Shown here one piece after another: positions 33,936-41,934 of a stretch of DNA of 64,000 bases; position 1 is the first letter of the stretch, and every line of letters begins with the position of its first letter. The notes under the pieces are model-generated. The model made no database searches. It was given only the letters and a program-made list of their open reading frames with translations, and was not told the origin of the DNA. The position numbers and the translations under genes were made by a program. Source of the DNA: an uncultured Sphingomonadaceae bacterium (GTDB lineage: Bacteria > Pseudomonadota > Alphaproteobacteria > Sphingomonadales > Sphingomonadaceae). The DNA lies in contig CANLSQ010000003.1 in assembly GCA_947493955.1 (NCBI GenBank), positions 396,792-460,791 of the forward strand. Reading direction: 5' to 3'.

Positions 33936-34730
33936 ATGGGACGTCTTGAAGGTAAAAAGGCTGTTGTGCTGGGTGCAGCTGGCCCGGGCAATATGGGGCA
34001 GGTGATTGCTAAGCGCTTGCGAGATGAGGGTGCGGATGTTCTGGTCGCGGGCCGCAAGGAAGACGAGCTGAAGCGTTTTGCCGAAGAATTGGGCGGCCAT
34101 TATGCGCTATGTGATCTGACGAACGAAGCTGAAATCAATGCCCTCGCGGAAACGGCTACCAGCAAAATGGGCGGTTTGGATATTGCAGTAAACGCCACTG
34201 GTCTGGGTTTTCTGAAACCGTTTCTGGAGAATACCAAGGAAGAATTAGAGATGATGTCGGCGCTACAGCTGGTCGGCCCATTTCAATTTTATCAGGCAAT
34301 GATCAAGGCAATGAAAGATGGCGGTTCGATTATCCAGATCAGCTCGGCGACCGCAACGATCATGCTCAACGACCATGCGGCCTACATGGGTACCAAGGCA
34401 GCGACCGATCACATCATCCGCTGTATTGCACATGAATTTGGTGATCGCGGCATCAGAGCCAACAGCATTTCGCCGGGGCTCACCCGCACACCGATGACGG
34501 CTGGCGTCGATCAGGTTCCGGGATTGGTGGAATCGTTCGAAGCGCGCTATCCACTGGGCCGTATTGGCACCAGTGAGGATATAGCCGCTGCCGCCGTTTT
34601 CCTCGCCAGTGACGAATGTTTCATGACCGGCGAGAATCTACAGGTCAACGGCGGACTATGCCTGCGCGGAAATCCGACCCGAAAGGATCAAGAGCTGATG
34701 ATGGGGGCTGTCGCTGCCGCAAACAACTAA
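33936..34730 (+). CDS. SDR family oxidoreductase
   Basis: This 264-residue SDR has the variant cofactor motif GAAGPGNMGQ, the Arg of VLVAGRKED suggesting NADP, NATGLGF in place of NNAG, the serine in QISSATAT and the catalytic YMGTK. GAGGAGCAG precedes the ATG. It resembles 3-oxoacyl-ACP-reductase-like enzymes of catabolic clusters. It is the last clear member of the catabolic island. Confidence 0.88.
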   Translation: MGRLEGKKAVVLGAAGPGNMGQVIAKRLRDEGADVLVAGRKEDELKRFAEELGGHYALCDLTNEAEINALAETATSKMGGLDIAVNATGLGFLKPFLENTKEELEMMSALQLVGPFQFYQAMIKAMKDGGSIIQISSATATIMLNDHAAYMGTKAATDHIIRCIAHEFGDRGIRANSISPGLTRTPMTAGVDQVPGLVESFEARYPLGRIGTSEDIAAAAVFLASDECFMTGENLQVNGGLCLRGNPTRKDQELMMGAVAAANN

Positions 34731-34808
34731 AGGCTAAATCCCTGTTGGCGATGTGATAATTTTCCGCCATGGTGACGCACTATTGCTTCGTCACGGGAAA
34801 TTTAGTCA

Positions 34809-36077
34809 TTGCTTGATATAGTGAGCCAGTTTCAGGGCTTGATCGGGATTGCCTTCATCCTGACGCTTGCCTGGGCATTGTCGGAGAATCGTGACGACAG
34901 GCCAAGCTGGCGCTGGATTGCCGGAGCCATTGCGGTTCAGTTCATTCTTGCCGTCTCAATTGTCCGTATCCCGTTTATCTGGGATATTACAAGCCTTGCC
35001 AATCAAGGGGTGCAGGCGATTGAACAGGCGACCCTGGCCGGTTCCAGCTATATGTTTGGCTATGTTGGCGGTGCGGAATTGCCTTTTGTACTCAAGGAAG
35101 GCGCGGCCCCGCCTTTAATCATTGCTTTTCAGATATTGCCGCTTGTGATTGTTTTCTCGGCGCTAGCGGCCTTGCTATGGCATTGGCGGGTTTTGCAGAT
35201 GATTGTCAGAGGTCTGTCCTGGGCCTTGCAAAAAACACTGGGCGTCAGCGGTGTTGTCGGTCTGAGCGGCGGCGCCAATATCTTCCTCGGCGTCGTGGAA
35301 TCGCCGCTGGTGGTGCGCGCCTATTTTGAAAAGATGAGCCGGGCCGAGTTGTTCGCGATCATGGTGCTGGCCATGTCGACCATTTCCGGTGCGATATTGG
35401 TGCTCTATGCAACCACGCTGGAAAAGACGGTGCCGAATGCGGTGGGGCATATGATCTCGGCTTCGCTAATATCTCTGCCAGCAGCCATTCTGCTCGCAAG
35501 GCTGATGGTGCCGGGGCTGTCGGATACCAAGGTAAACCGCGAAGAACCGGGCCTGAAATATGAGGGCAGCTTTGACGCGATCATCAAGGGCACGATGGAC
35601 GGCGTGCAGCTGTTCCTGGCCGTGATTGCGGTGATCATCGTGATCTTCGCCTTTGTTGCGCTGATTGACCAGATATTGTCGGTCCTGCCTTTGATTGGCG
35701 GCGAGGCGTTGACGCTCAAGCGCATATTCGGGTGGATATTCGCACCGCTCATGTGGATGATCGGGGTGCCGTGGGAGGAGGCCGCAGCGGCGGGATCGTT
35801 GATGGGGACCAAAGCGGTCCTCAATGAATACGTCGCCTATCTGGAACTCGCGGCGCTGCCCATCGATACATTTAGCGCGAAGGGGCAATTGATTGTCACC
35901 TATGCGCTATGCGGTGTGGCAAATCTTGCCAGTGTCGGCCTGATCATCTCGACCATAGGTACGCTATGCCCGCAGCGCCGCGGCGAAGTCGCGGGACTGG
36001 GTATGAAAAGCTGGTTCGCCGGCAATTGTGCGACCGCGATGACCGGCGCGGTAATCGGTATTATCACATGGGGTTGA
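34809..36077 (+). CDS. Concentrative nucleoside transporter (NupC/CNT family)
   Basis: This 422-residue inner-membrane protein matches the CNT family: an N-terminal membrane segment, a core with GLSGGANIFLGVVESPLVVR (the conserved ESP region), EAAAAGSLMGTKAVLNEYVA and a C-terminal CGVANLASVGLIISTIG. It should import nucleosides with a proton or sodium ion. The start is probably TTG at 34809. The next gene begins 12 bp downstream. Confidence 0.92.
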   Translation: MLDIVSQFQGLIGIAFILTLAWALSENRDDRPSWRWIAGAIAVQFILAVSIVRIPFIWDITSLANQGVQAIEQATLAGSSYMFGYVGGAELPFVLKEGAAPPLIIAFQILPLVIVFSALAALLWHWRVLQMIVRGLSWALQKTLGVSGVVGLSGGANIFLGVVESPLVVRAYFEKMSRAELFAIMVLAMSTISGAILVLYATTLEKTVPNAVGHMISASLISLPAAILLARLMVPGLSDTKVNREEPGLKYEGSFDAIIKGTMDGVQLFLAVIAVIIVIFAFVALIDQILSVLPLIGGEALTLKRIFGWIFAPLMWMIGVPWEEAAAAGSLMGTKAVLNEYVAYLELAALPIDTFSAKGQLIVTYALCGVANLASVGLIISTIGTLCPQRRGEVAGLGMKSWFAGNCATAMTGAVIGIITWG

Positions 36078-36089
36078 GGGCTTTTCGCA

Positions 36090-36695
36090 ATGTTTGACGC
36101 AAAGATCCGGCCACTGATCGATCCGCCGCTCAATGCGGTTGGTCGAGGCCTGGCGCGGATCGGCTTCACCGCCAACAGCATCACATTGCTGGGTCTCTGC
36201 TTCGGTCTGGGCGGGGCCTATGCCGTGTCACAGGAGCATTATGGCTGGGCGCTGGCGCTGGTCGTCGTCAGCCGAATATTGGACGGTCTTGATGGCGCTG
36301 TTGCAAGAGCAACGGAGAAGACAGCCTTTGGCGGCTATCTCGATATCGTCTGCGATTTCATCTTTTATGTTTCGATCCCGTTGGCGTTCGGGATCGTAGA
36401 TCCCGCCAATTTGCTACCTGCATTGGCATTGGTCGCCGCGTTTACAATTACCGGGATCAGTTTCCTAGCCTTTGCGGTCACCGCCGCTGAGCAGGGAGCC
36501 GAAACCAGCGCCCATGGTGAGAAGAGCTTTTTCTACAGCACCGGAATTGCGGAAGGCGGCGAGACGATCGCCTTCTTCCTGATCATGTGTCTGTTGCCGA
36601 TGCATTTTTCCACGCTGGCCTATGTTTTTGCCGGATTATGTGTGGTGACGGTGCTCCAGCGCACGGTGCTGGCATGGCTTAGCTTTCGCAGCTGA
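36090..36695 (+). CDS. CDP-alcohol phosphatidyltransferase family protein
   Basis: This 201-residue membrane enzyme has the full CDP-alcohol phosphotransferase signature D-x2-DG-x2-AR-x8-G-x3-D-x3-D (DGLDGAVARATEKTAFGGYL with the two later Asp). It joins a CDP-activated lipid to an alcohol such as glycerol-phosphate or inositol. The acceptor is unknown. It follows the nucleoside transporter closely and ends 2 bp from the convergent oxidoreductase. Confidence 0.91.
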   Translation: MFDAKIRPLIDPPLNAVGRGLARIGFTANSITLLGLCFGLGGAYAVSQEHYGWALALVVVSRILDGLDGAVARATEKTAFGGYLDIVCDFIFYVSIPLAFGIVDPANLLPALALVAAFTITGISFLAFAVTAAEQGAETSAHGEKSFFYSTGIAEGGETIAFFLIMCLLPMHFSTLAYVFAGLCVVTVLQRTVLAWLSFRS

Positions 36696-36697
36696 GC

Positions 36698-38851
36698 CTA
36701 GCTCCGCGCCCAGTTGAAATAGCGTTCCAGCCATTTTAGTGCCCATTCCGGCTTGTGTTTCTTGCGCCATTCGCCCGCAGCAAATTTATTGGCCTCCGCC
36801 ATGGTGGGATAGGTGTGGATTGTACCGAGAATCTTGCCGAGGCCAAGGCCATGTTTCATCGCCAGCACATATTCGGTGAGCAGTTCACCGGCATTCTGAC
36901 CCACTATGGTCACACCCAAAATCCTGTCCTTGCCCGGCGGTGTCAGCACTTTGACAAAGCCTTCGGTCGCGCTTTCGGCAATGGCGCGGTCGAGATCATC
37001 AAGGCCATATTTGGTGACCTCATATTCGATGCCCTCTTTTTCAGCCTCTTGCTCATTGAGGCCAACATGCGCGATTTCGGGATCGAGGAACGTCGTCCAC
37101 GGAAGAAATTCATAACTTGGCTTGAACTTCTTATACCGCCCGAACAGCGCATTTACCGTGGCGAACCATGCCTGATGAGAGGCATTATGGGTCAGTTGAT
37201 AGGGACCGGCAACATCGCCCGCGGCGTAAATATGCGGGAAAGTCGCCTGAAGATGGTCATTGGTGACCAGCGTCCGGTCGGTTTCTACGCCAAGCTCTTC
37301 AAGACCGAATCCTTCAAGCCGCGCCGCGCGGCCAACAGCGATCAGCAGGTCGTCAAAGGGCAGGGCCTGTTCGCCGCTATCATTCTCGACAATGATCATT
37401 TTGGTACCGTTCTGTACCTCTGTGCGTAGAGCCTTGTGATTGCAGAGCAACGTAACACCCGAATCTTTCAGTGCCTTGGCTGCGATCTCGGAAACATCCT
37501 CATCCTCGATACCCATCACCCGATCGGCCATTTCGATCAGTGTGACATTGCTGCCGAGGCGCGCAAAGGACTGCGACAGTTCACAACCAATCGGGCCGCC
37601 GCCCAGAACCACCATTTTTTGCGGTACAGTATCGCGTTTGGCCATTTCCTCCCACAACGTATCGCTGGTCAGATATCCGGTCTCATCGAGGCCGGGCAGG
37701 GGTGGAACGAACGGTCGTGCACCAGTGGCGAGCACAATCGCCTTGCCGGTCAGCGTCTGGGTGCCGCCGTCATTGCGTTCAATCTCGACCGTCCAGGGAT
37801 CGGTCAGCCTGGCATAGCCCTGCACCACATCCACGCCAAGGCCTTCAAACCGTTCGACGCTGTCATGCGGTTCAATGGTCTTGATGATGTCTTCGACCCG
37901 GGTAATCACATTTTTGAAATTAATGGTCGGCTTGGTGGCGGTCAGGCCATAGCGATCGGCATGCTGCATCTGATCGGCAATTTTGGCACTCTTGATGAGC
38001 GCTTTTGAAGGCACACAGCCATAGTTGAGGCAGTCACCACCCATTTTGCCGGACTCGATGAGTGTGACCTTGGCATTGATCGTCGCAGCGATCAGTGAGG
38101 ATACGAGCCCGCCGGAACCCGCGCCAATGACGATAAGGTTACGGTCAAATTTCTTCGGCCTGTTCCAGCCTTTGTAGATTTTCCGGTTGTTGATAATGCC
38201 GATAATACCTTTGGCGATCCAGGGGAATATCGCCAGCAGGACAAAGGAGCCGATGACCGAGAGGGAGAAGACCCCGCCAACAGAGTCGACTTGCGACAGC
38301 TGCGTACCCGCGTTCACATAGACGATCGTGCCAGCAAGCATGCCAATCTGGCTGGCGATAAAATATTTCCACACCCGCATTTTGGTGAGACCCATGAGCA
38401 GGTTCACGACAAAAAACGGAAAGGCCGGGACCAGCCTGATCGAGATCAGGTAGAAAACGCCGTCGCGCTTGATGCCTTCGTTGATGTTTTTGAGTCGCTG
38501 GCCGAATTTATTCTCGACCCAGTCGCCGAGCAGGTAGCGTGAGGTGAGGAAAGCAATGGTCGCACCGATGGTAGACGCAAAGGACACGACGATAGTACCG
38601 ACGACAACGCCAAATAATGCACCGGCGGCCAGTGTCATCACCGCGGCACCAGGAATCGACAGGGCAGTGACGGCAACATAGATCAGGAAAAACACGCCGA
38701 TGATGATGAGCGGATTGGCTCTGTACTGCGCATCAATCGCGTCTTGCTGTGACTTCAGGTTTTCTAGCGTGAGCTGCGAACCGAGGTCATAGTGAAAAAA
38801 TGCAAAAATCGCCGCGACGATAACGGCCAGGACCAGTAATTTCTTCCACAT
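36698..38851 (-). CDS. TVP38/TMEM64 membrane domain fused to mercuric-reductase-like flavoenzyme
   Basis: This 717-residue fusion starts at the ATG at 38851 (GGGGAAAA upstream). Residues 1-225 form a TVP38/TMEM64 (DedA-related) membrane domain with several helices and the FLTSRYLLGDWVENKFG segment. From about 236 runs a class-I disulphide oxidoreductase: VIGAGSGGLV for FAD, the redox pair Cys274-x4-Cys279 (GGDCLNYGCVPS), an NAD-binding GGGPIGCELSQSFARLG and a C-terminal HTYPTMAEA with the base His. The mercury-binding NmerA and C-terminal Cys pair of true MerA are absent. The substrate is unknown, probably a membrane-linked disulphide or quinone. Confidence 0.9.
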   Translation of the reverse strand: MWKKLLVLAVIVAAIFAFFHYDLGSQLTLENLKSQQDAIDAQYRANPLIIIGVFFLIYVAVTALSIPGAAVMTLAAGALFGVVVGTIVVSFASTIGATIAFLTSRYLLGDWVENKFGQRLKNINEGIKRDGVFYLISIRLVPAFPFFVVNLLMGLTKMRVWKYFIASQIGMLAGTIVYVNAGTQLSQVDSVGGVFSLSVIGSFVLLAIFPWIAKGIIGIINNRKIYKGWNRPKKFDRNLIVIGAGSGGLVSSLIAATINAKVTLIESGKMGGDCLNYGCVPSKALIKSAKIADQMQHADRYGLTATKPTINFKNVITRVEDIIKTIEPHDSVERFEGLGVDVVQGYARLTDPWTVEIERNDGGTQTLTGKAIVLATGARPFVPPLPGLDETGYLTSDTLWEEMAKRDTVPQKMVVLGGGPIGCELSQSFARLGSNVTLIEMADRVMGIEDEDVSEIAAKALKDSGVTLLCNHKALRTEVQNGTKMIIVENDSGEQALPFDDLLIAVGRAARLEGFGLEELGVETDRTLVTNDHLQATFPHIYAAGDVAGPYQLTHNASHQAWFATVNALFGRYKKFKPSYEFLPWTTFLDPEIAHVGLNEQEAEKEGIEYEVTKYGLDDLDRAIAESATEGFVKVLTPPGKDRILGVTIVGQNAGELLTEYVLAMKHGLGLGKILGTIHTYPTMAEANKFAAGEWRKKHKPEWALKWLERYFNWARS

Positions 38852-38895
38852 GCGATTTTCCCCTAAACTTTGAACAGGACGCTTTTCATAGTTCC

Positions 38896-38913
38896 CCTTG
38901 GTTCGTTCCAAGG
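38896..38913. promoter_or_regulatory. Inverted repeat CCTTGG-N6-CCAAGG
   Basis: Perfect 6-bp arms with spacer TTCGTT lie 45 bp upstream of the minus-strand oxidoreductase start, within the 291-bp region it shares divergently with the gene at 39143. It looks like an operator. Nothing else distinct was seen in this gap apart from a small hairpin, CCTTA-N5-TAAGG, at 39119-39133 next to the ribosome site of the plus-strand gene. Confidence 0.45.
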
Positions 38914-39142
38914 CCTTAACGGGTTACAGGAACGTCGTCGATCTCGTTTTTTGCTATAAAAGCGTTGGAATTTCAGCAAAAAACAGAAAATTCTCCACCA
39001 ATTGCCAAATCGCAACAAGCGAAAAAGCGAATCGGCATAACAAGGGGATGTCGCATGAAGCGGCACATAACAGGGCCTCTTTACCCCCTTCCTTGTTCGT
39101 TCAGGGAAAGATGAGAAGCCTTAGACCCTAAGGAGAATACCG

Positions 39143-39649
39143 ATGAAAATGACTAAAGTATTGGCGGCATCCGCTGCAGCAGCTGCTTTGGCCGTTGGCG
39201 CACCTGCCATGGCTCAGCTCAATCAAAATAACGATGTCACCGACACCGATAATGGTGCTGTCGTTGTGAACGATCTGCTTGATGTATATCTGGCAGCAGA
39301 TGCCAGCACAACAAATACGCTGGACGACATCAACAGCAATAACAACAACAACAACGACCTTGTTATTGCTACGCAGACGCTGACGGCATACAACACCAAC
39401 TCTCAGATGGATGAACTCATCGATCTTGATGGTGAAGATGGTACACCGGCTCCCGTCGGTTATAACAGCGGCGACAACTATGTTCGCGGCAGTGCCTTCG
39501 CAGCTTTTGCAGGTATCCTGAACCAATCATGGAATACCGGCGTAAACAACAACAACCAGGCTGCGACCAACATTGCGGCACAGGGCTCCATCAACTTCGG
39601 TGATGGCGCTGGTGAAGCAGCTGGCGGCGGTGCTGGCGGCGGCGATTAA
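39143..39649 (+). CDS. Asn-rich exported protein, candidate amyloid-like subunit
   Basis: This 168-residue protein has a clear Sec signal peptide (MKMTKVLAASAAAAALAVGAPAMA) and a mature part very rich in Asn, Asp and Ala. It includes an INSNNNNNND tract, NNNNQAATNIAAQGSINFGD and a Gly-rich tail GGGAGGGD. No cysteine and almost no basic residues follow the signal. The make-up recalls functional-amyloid subunits (FapB/FapC, curlin), but I recognise no family. AAGGAGAA precedes the ATG. It is followed by a GC-rich hairpin and two small double-glycine proteins with a C39 peptidase. Confidence 0.75.
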   Translation: MKMTKVLAASAAAAALAVGAPAMAQLNQNNDVTDTDNGAVVVNDLLDVYLAADASTTNTLDDINSNNNNNNDLVIATQTLTAYNTNSQMDELIDLDGEDGTPAPVGYNSGDNYVRGSAFAAFAGILNQSWNTGVNNNNQAATNIAAQGSINFGDGAGEAAGGGAGGGD

Positions 39650-39668
39650 TCGCCCAAGCGACAAGGAC

Positions 39669-39697
39669 GGGCCGGTTTCAGCCGATGGAGCCGGCCC
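39669..39697 (+). terminator. GC-rich intergenic hairpin (attenuator-like)
   Basis: GGGCCGG (39669-39675) pairs with CCGGCCC (39691-39697) between the Asn-rich subunit gene and the next gene. No T-run follows, so it may stabilise the upstream mRNA or reduce read-through rather than end transcription fully. Confidence 0.5.
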
Positions 39698-39739
39698 CTC
39701 CATCCTCCACATCCGCATCCCCAATCGGGAGTAAAGACG

Positions 39740-40111
39740 ATGAAAAAGCATTTTTGGCTTCTTATGACAGCCCCTCTGGCCATGACCGCCTCCCACGCGA
39801 GCGCTCAGGTAGCAGATCAGAATGCTGCGCCTCAGGCACCCGCGACTACCGAGCAGCAATCTGCATCCCCGCTAATGTCGTTGGAAGAGCTCGACGAGCT
39901 CCGTGGCGGCACACAAATAGCGATTAACGAACAGACCTTTAACTCGGACAATACCGGCAACACGATCAATGGCGATTTTACCGCCGGCGATGTCAATCTG
40001 TCGGACAATTCGCTGTCCAGCTTTAACGGTCTTGGTAATATTGTGATCAACACCGGCGCACAGTCGGCACTCCAGGCAGGCCTGGCGGTGACGATCAACA
40101 TTACCGATTGA
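39740..40111 (+). CDS. Small exported protein with double-glycine processing motif (123 aa)
   Basis: A Sec signal peptide (MKKHFWLLMTAPLAMTASHASAQ) is followed by a Pro/Gln/Ala-rich linker and then MSLEELDELRGG, which fits the double-glycine leader pattern LSxxELxxIxGG recognised by C39 peptidases: Ser -11, Glu -8, Leu -7, Leu -4, Gly-Gly at 56-57. The 66 residues after it are rich in Asn, Ser, Thr and Gly (NEQTFNSDNTGNTINGDF), ending in hydrophobic strands (LAVTINITD). It lies 14 bp before the exported C39 peptidase gene. Likely a secreted or surface-assembled substrate; no family is recognised. Confidence 0.8.
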   Translation: MKKHFWLLMTAPLAMTASHASAQVADQNAAPQAPATTEQQSASPLMSLEELDELRGGTQIAINEQTFNSDNTGNTINGDFTAGDVNLSDNSLSSFNGLGNIVINTGAQSALQAGLAVTINITD

Positions 40112-40125
40112 GTAAGGTGTAGGCC

Positions 40126-40932
40126 ATGACCCCCTCTTCCCCCATCCCAAATGGCCTATCCCACGCCTCTCCGCCCTTTAAGAACCGCTTGAAAGCCATC
40201 TTGAAGGGCGGACTGCTGGCCCTTGCCGGTACCTCCCTGTTTTGCAGTTCCATAGCCCAGGCCGAAGTCCGCTTGGGGCGGGAATCTATCGGCGGAGACT
40301 ATTATGTCGGCGTGATGACCTGGTGGGATATCCCGTTCCGTTCGGTCATTCGCCAGAAATATGATTTCAGCTGCGGTTCCGCAGCGGTCGCGACGTTGCT
40401 GACCTTTCACTATGATCGCCCCACCAGTGAACGCACCCCGTTTAAGGCAATGTGGGACCTAGGCGATAAGGAAGCGATTAAAGAGGTCGGTTTCTCGATG
40501 CTCGACATGCGCCGGTATCTGCAATCCATCGGTTATCGTGCCGAAGGCTTCAAGCTGACAATGGATCAGCTCGGCCAGGTAAAGCGACCGGTTATCGTGT
40601 TGCTCGACCTTGACGGTTTCAAGCATTTCGTTGTGGTCAAGGGGCAAACAAAAGATCAGGTGCTGGTCGGCGATTCCGTGCTGGGTATCAGCAAATATTC
40701 GACCGAGGATTTTACCAAATACTGGAACGGCGTCGCGCTGGCGATTGTTGACGGGCCGATAAAAAGCCTGCCCAAATATAATCTTGCCGGTGACTGGAAC
40801 CGCTGGTCCACTGCACCAACCGACCAGGTTTCGGCAACAGACACGATCGGCAATCTAACCAACCACCTCCCCCCCCTGTACCAGATATCGCCAGAGCTAT
40901 TGCTCGATGTGCGGGTTGGTACGATCAGATGA
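40126..40932 (+). CDS. Exported C39-family cysteine peptidase (FapD-like)
   Basis: This 268-residue protein has an N-terminal hydrophobic export segment (GGLLALAGTSLFCSSIAQA) and a C39 papain-like domain. The catalytic set is visible: Gln77, Cys83 (YDFSCGSAAVATLL), His167 (FKHFVVVKG) and Asp183 (VGDSVLG). No ABC transporter domains are attached, unlike bacteriocin exporters. Stand-alone periplasmic C39 peptidases with this export signal include FapD of the Pseudomonas Fap amyloid operon. Genes on both sides encode exported proteins with double-glycine motifs, its probable substrates. It overlaps no neighbour; the next start is 10 bp after its stop. Confidence 0.9.
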   Translation: MTPSSPIPNGLSHASPPFKNRLKAILKGGLLALAGTSLFCSSIAQAEVRLGRESIGGDYYVGVMTWWDIPFRSVIRQKYDFSCGSAAVATLLTFHYDRPTSERTPFKAMWDLGDKEAIKEVGFSMLDMRRYLQSIGYRAEGFKLTMDQLGQVKRPVIVLLDLDGFKHFVVVKGQTKDQVLVGDSVLGISKYSTEDFTKYWNGVALAIVDGPIKSLPKYNLAGDWNRWSTAPTDQVSATDTIGNLTNHLPPLYQISPELLLDVRVGTIR

Positions 40933-40942
40933 GAGACGAGTC

Positions 40943-41536
40943 ATGACCTATAGACAGAAAGTTTTCGCCACGGTCGCCTGCATCGCGTCTTCTACCGCGA
41001 TGCTATTGCCCCAAACCGCCAACGCTGAACCCGCAGCGGCGGTTGGTCTGCCCGCACTTGTTCCTGACGAAGATCTGGACAAGTTGCGTGGCGGGTTTGT
41101 GGTCAACGGGTTGGGCGTCAATTTCGGAGCTGATATACGCACATACGTCAATGGTGAGTTGCTGTTGCAAACCGTGCTGACCATGAATGACGATGGTGCG
41201 CACACCTCCCAGACAGCTGCGGCCGGGCTAAGCCCGGTTGATGTCTCGACACTGGAAAATGGCGTATTGTCAAATGGCAATATACGTATGAAAGTCGGCG
41301 ACACACCCGTCTATCTGCTCAACAACGGCCAGACCGCGATTGCGCATGAGACCGCCAATGGCGTTCAGAACATGCTGATCAATACCGCCAGCGGCTTTGA
41401 AGCTGTCCAGGAAGTGGACGCCACCCTGTCTCTATCCGGATATGAGAGCTTCAATAGCGACCTGATGATGGATCGGATCGGCAACGCACTGAATGATGTT
41501 GTGGGGCAAGCCGGAATCGGGGCACTTGGAAACTAA
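40943..41536 (+). CDS. Exported protein with double-glycine processing motif (197 aa)
   Basis: This protein starts at the ATG at 40943 (GAGAGACGAG upstream) with a Sec signal peptide (MTYRQKVFATVACIASSTAM to TANAEP). PDEDLDKLRGG follows, with Asp -8, Leu -7, Leu -4 and Gly-Gly at 50-51, matching the motif of the 123-residue protein. The part after the Gly-Gly (146 residues) has many Asn, Gly and Thr in strand-like stretches (VVNGLGVNFGADIRTYVNGE, LLNNGQTAIAHETANGVQNM). No cysteine follows the signal region. It is the last gene of the operon and a second probable C39 substrate. Family unknown. Confidence 0.8.
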   Translation: MTYRQKVFATVACIASSTAMLLPQTANAEPAAAVGLPALVPDEDLDKLRGGFVVNGLGVNFGADIRTYVNGELLLQTVLTMNDDGAHTSQTAAAGLSPVDVSTLENGVLSNGNIRMKVGDTPVYLLNNGQTAIAHETANGVQNMLINTASGFEAVQEVDATLSLSGYESFNSDLMMDRIGNALNDVVGQAGIGALGN

Positions 41537-41586
41537 GGCCAAACCGAGGAGGATTGACCGGTTGCCAATCCAGCCGGTCCAGACTG

Positions 41587-41628
41587 AAAGCACCATGAAC
41601 CATAGAGGGGGTTTGTGGTGCTTTTTTT
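41587..41628 (+). terminator. Rho-independent terminator of the Fap-like operon
   Basis: AAAGCACCA (41587-41595) pairs with TGGTGCTTT (41616-41624), followed by further T residues to 41628. It ends the plus-strand operon that starts at 39143. Confidence 0.85.
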
Positions 41629-41934
41629 GATGGCCACTCTTTTCATCGACCAACATCTTCCGCCTTCACGAGATTGACAGCTACAACCCCAAGACTCTCC
41701 ACCGCGTTTATCCACCGAAGGAACCGAGTGGGGTTCCAACGAGACTTTCCTACATCGGCAAGTCCGGGTAACTTCCAATCGGTTCCTTCTCAACTTCATA
41801 TATGCGGCTTATGAAAAGGGTGTGTGATCTGTGTGAACTTTGGCACAGATCAGCCGGTCAGGCAGGCCAAAGGAGCTTGCAAACACTGTAAACTTCGCCG
41901 GCAGCTCCGCTGGCACCCTCAACCCCTTCATGGT
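41629..41934. other. Gap between convergent genes
   Basis: No credible gene was found in this 306-bp stretch. It holds an inverted repeat, GATCTGTG (41826-41833) with CACAGATC (41844-41851). Read on the minus strand this is followed by a short T-rich stretch, so it may end the transcript of the gene at 41935-43497. The rest shows no clear structure. Confidence 0.5.

Noticed and set aside
36698..38851. True mercuric reductase in a mercury-resistance locus
   Set aside because: The C-terminal Cys pair and N-terminal NmerA domain are absent, no merR/merT/merP gene is near, and the N-terminus is a TVP38 membrane domain.
39119..39133. CCTTA-N5-TAAGG hairpin before the Asn-rich protein gene as a riboswitch
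   Set aside because: A five-base-pair stem overlapping the ribosome site is too small for a riboswitch and may be chance; mentioned only in passing.
41533..41799. Cys-rich minus-strand frame in the gap after the Fap-like operon
   Set aside because: It has no ribosome site, runs through the terminator hairpin and ends in the neighbouring gene; the Cys and Arg content looks like random GC-rich translation.
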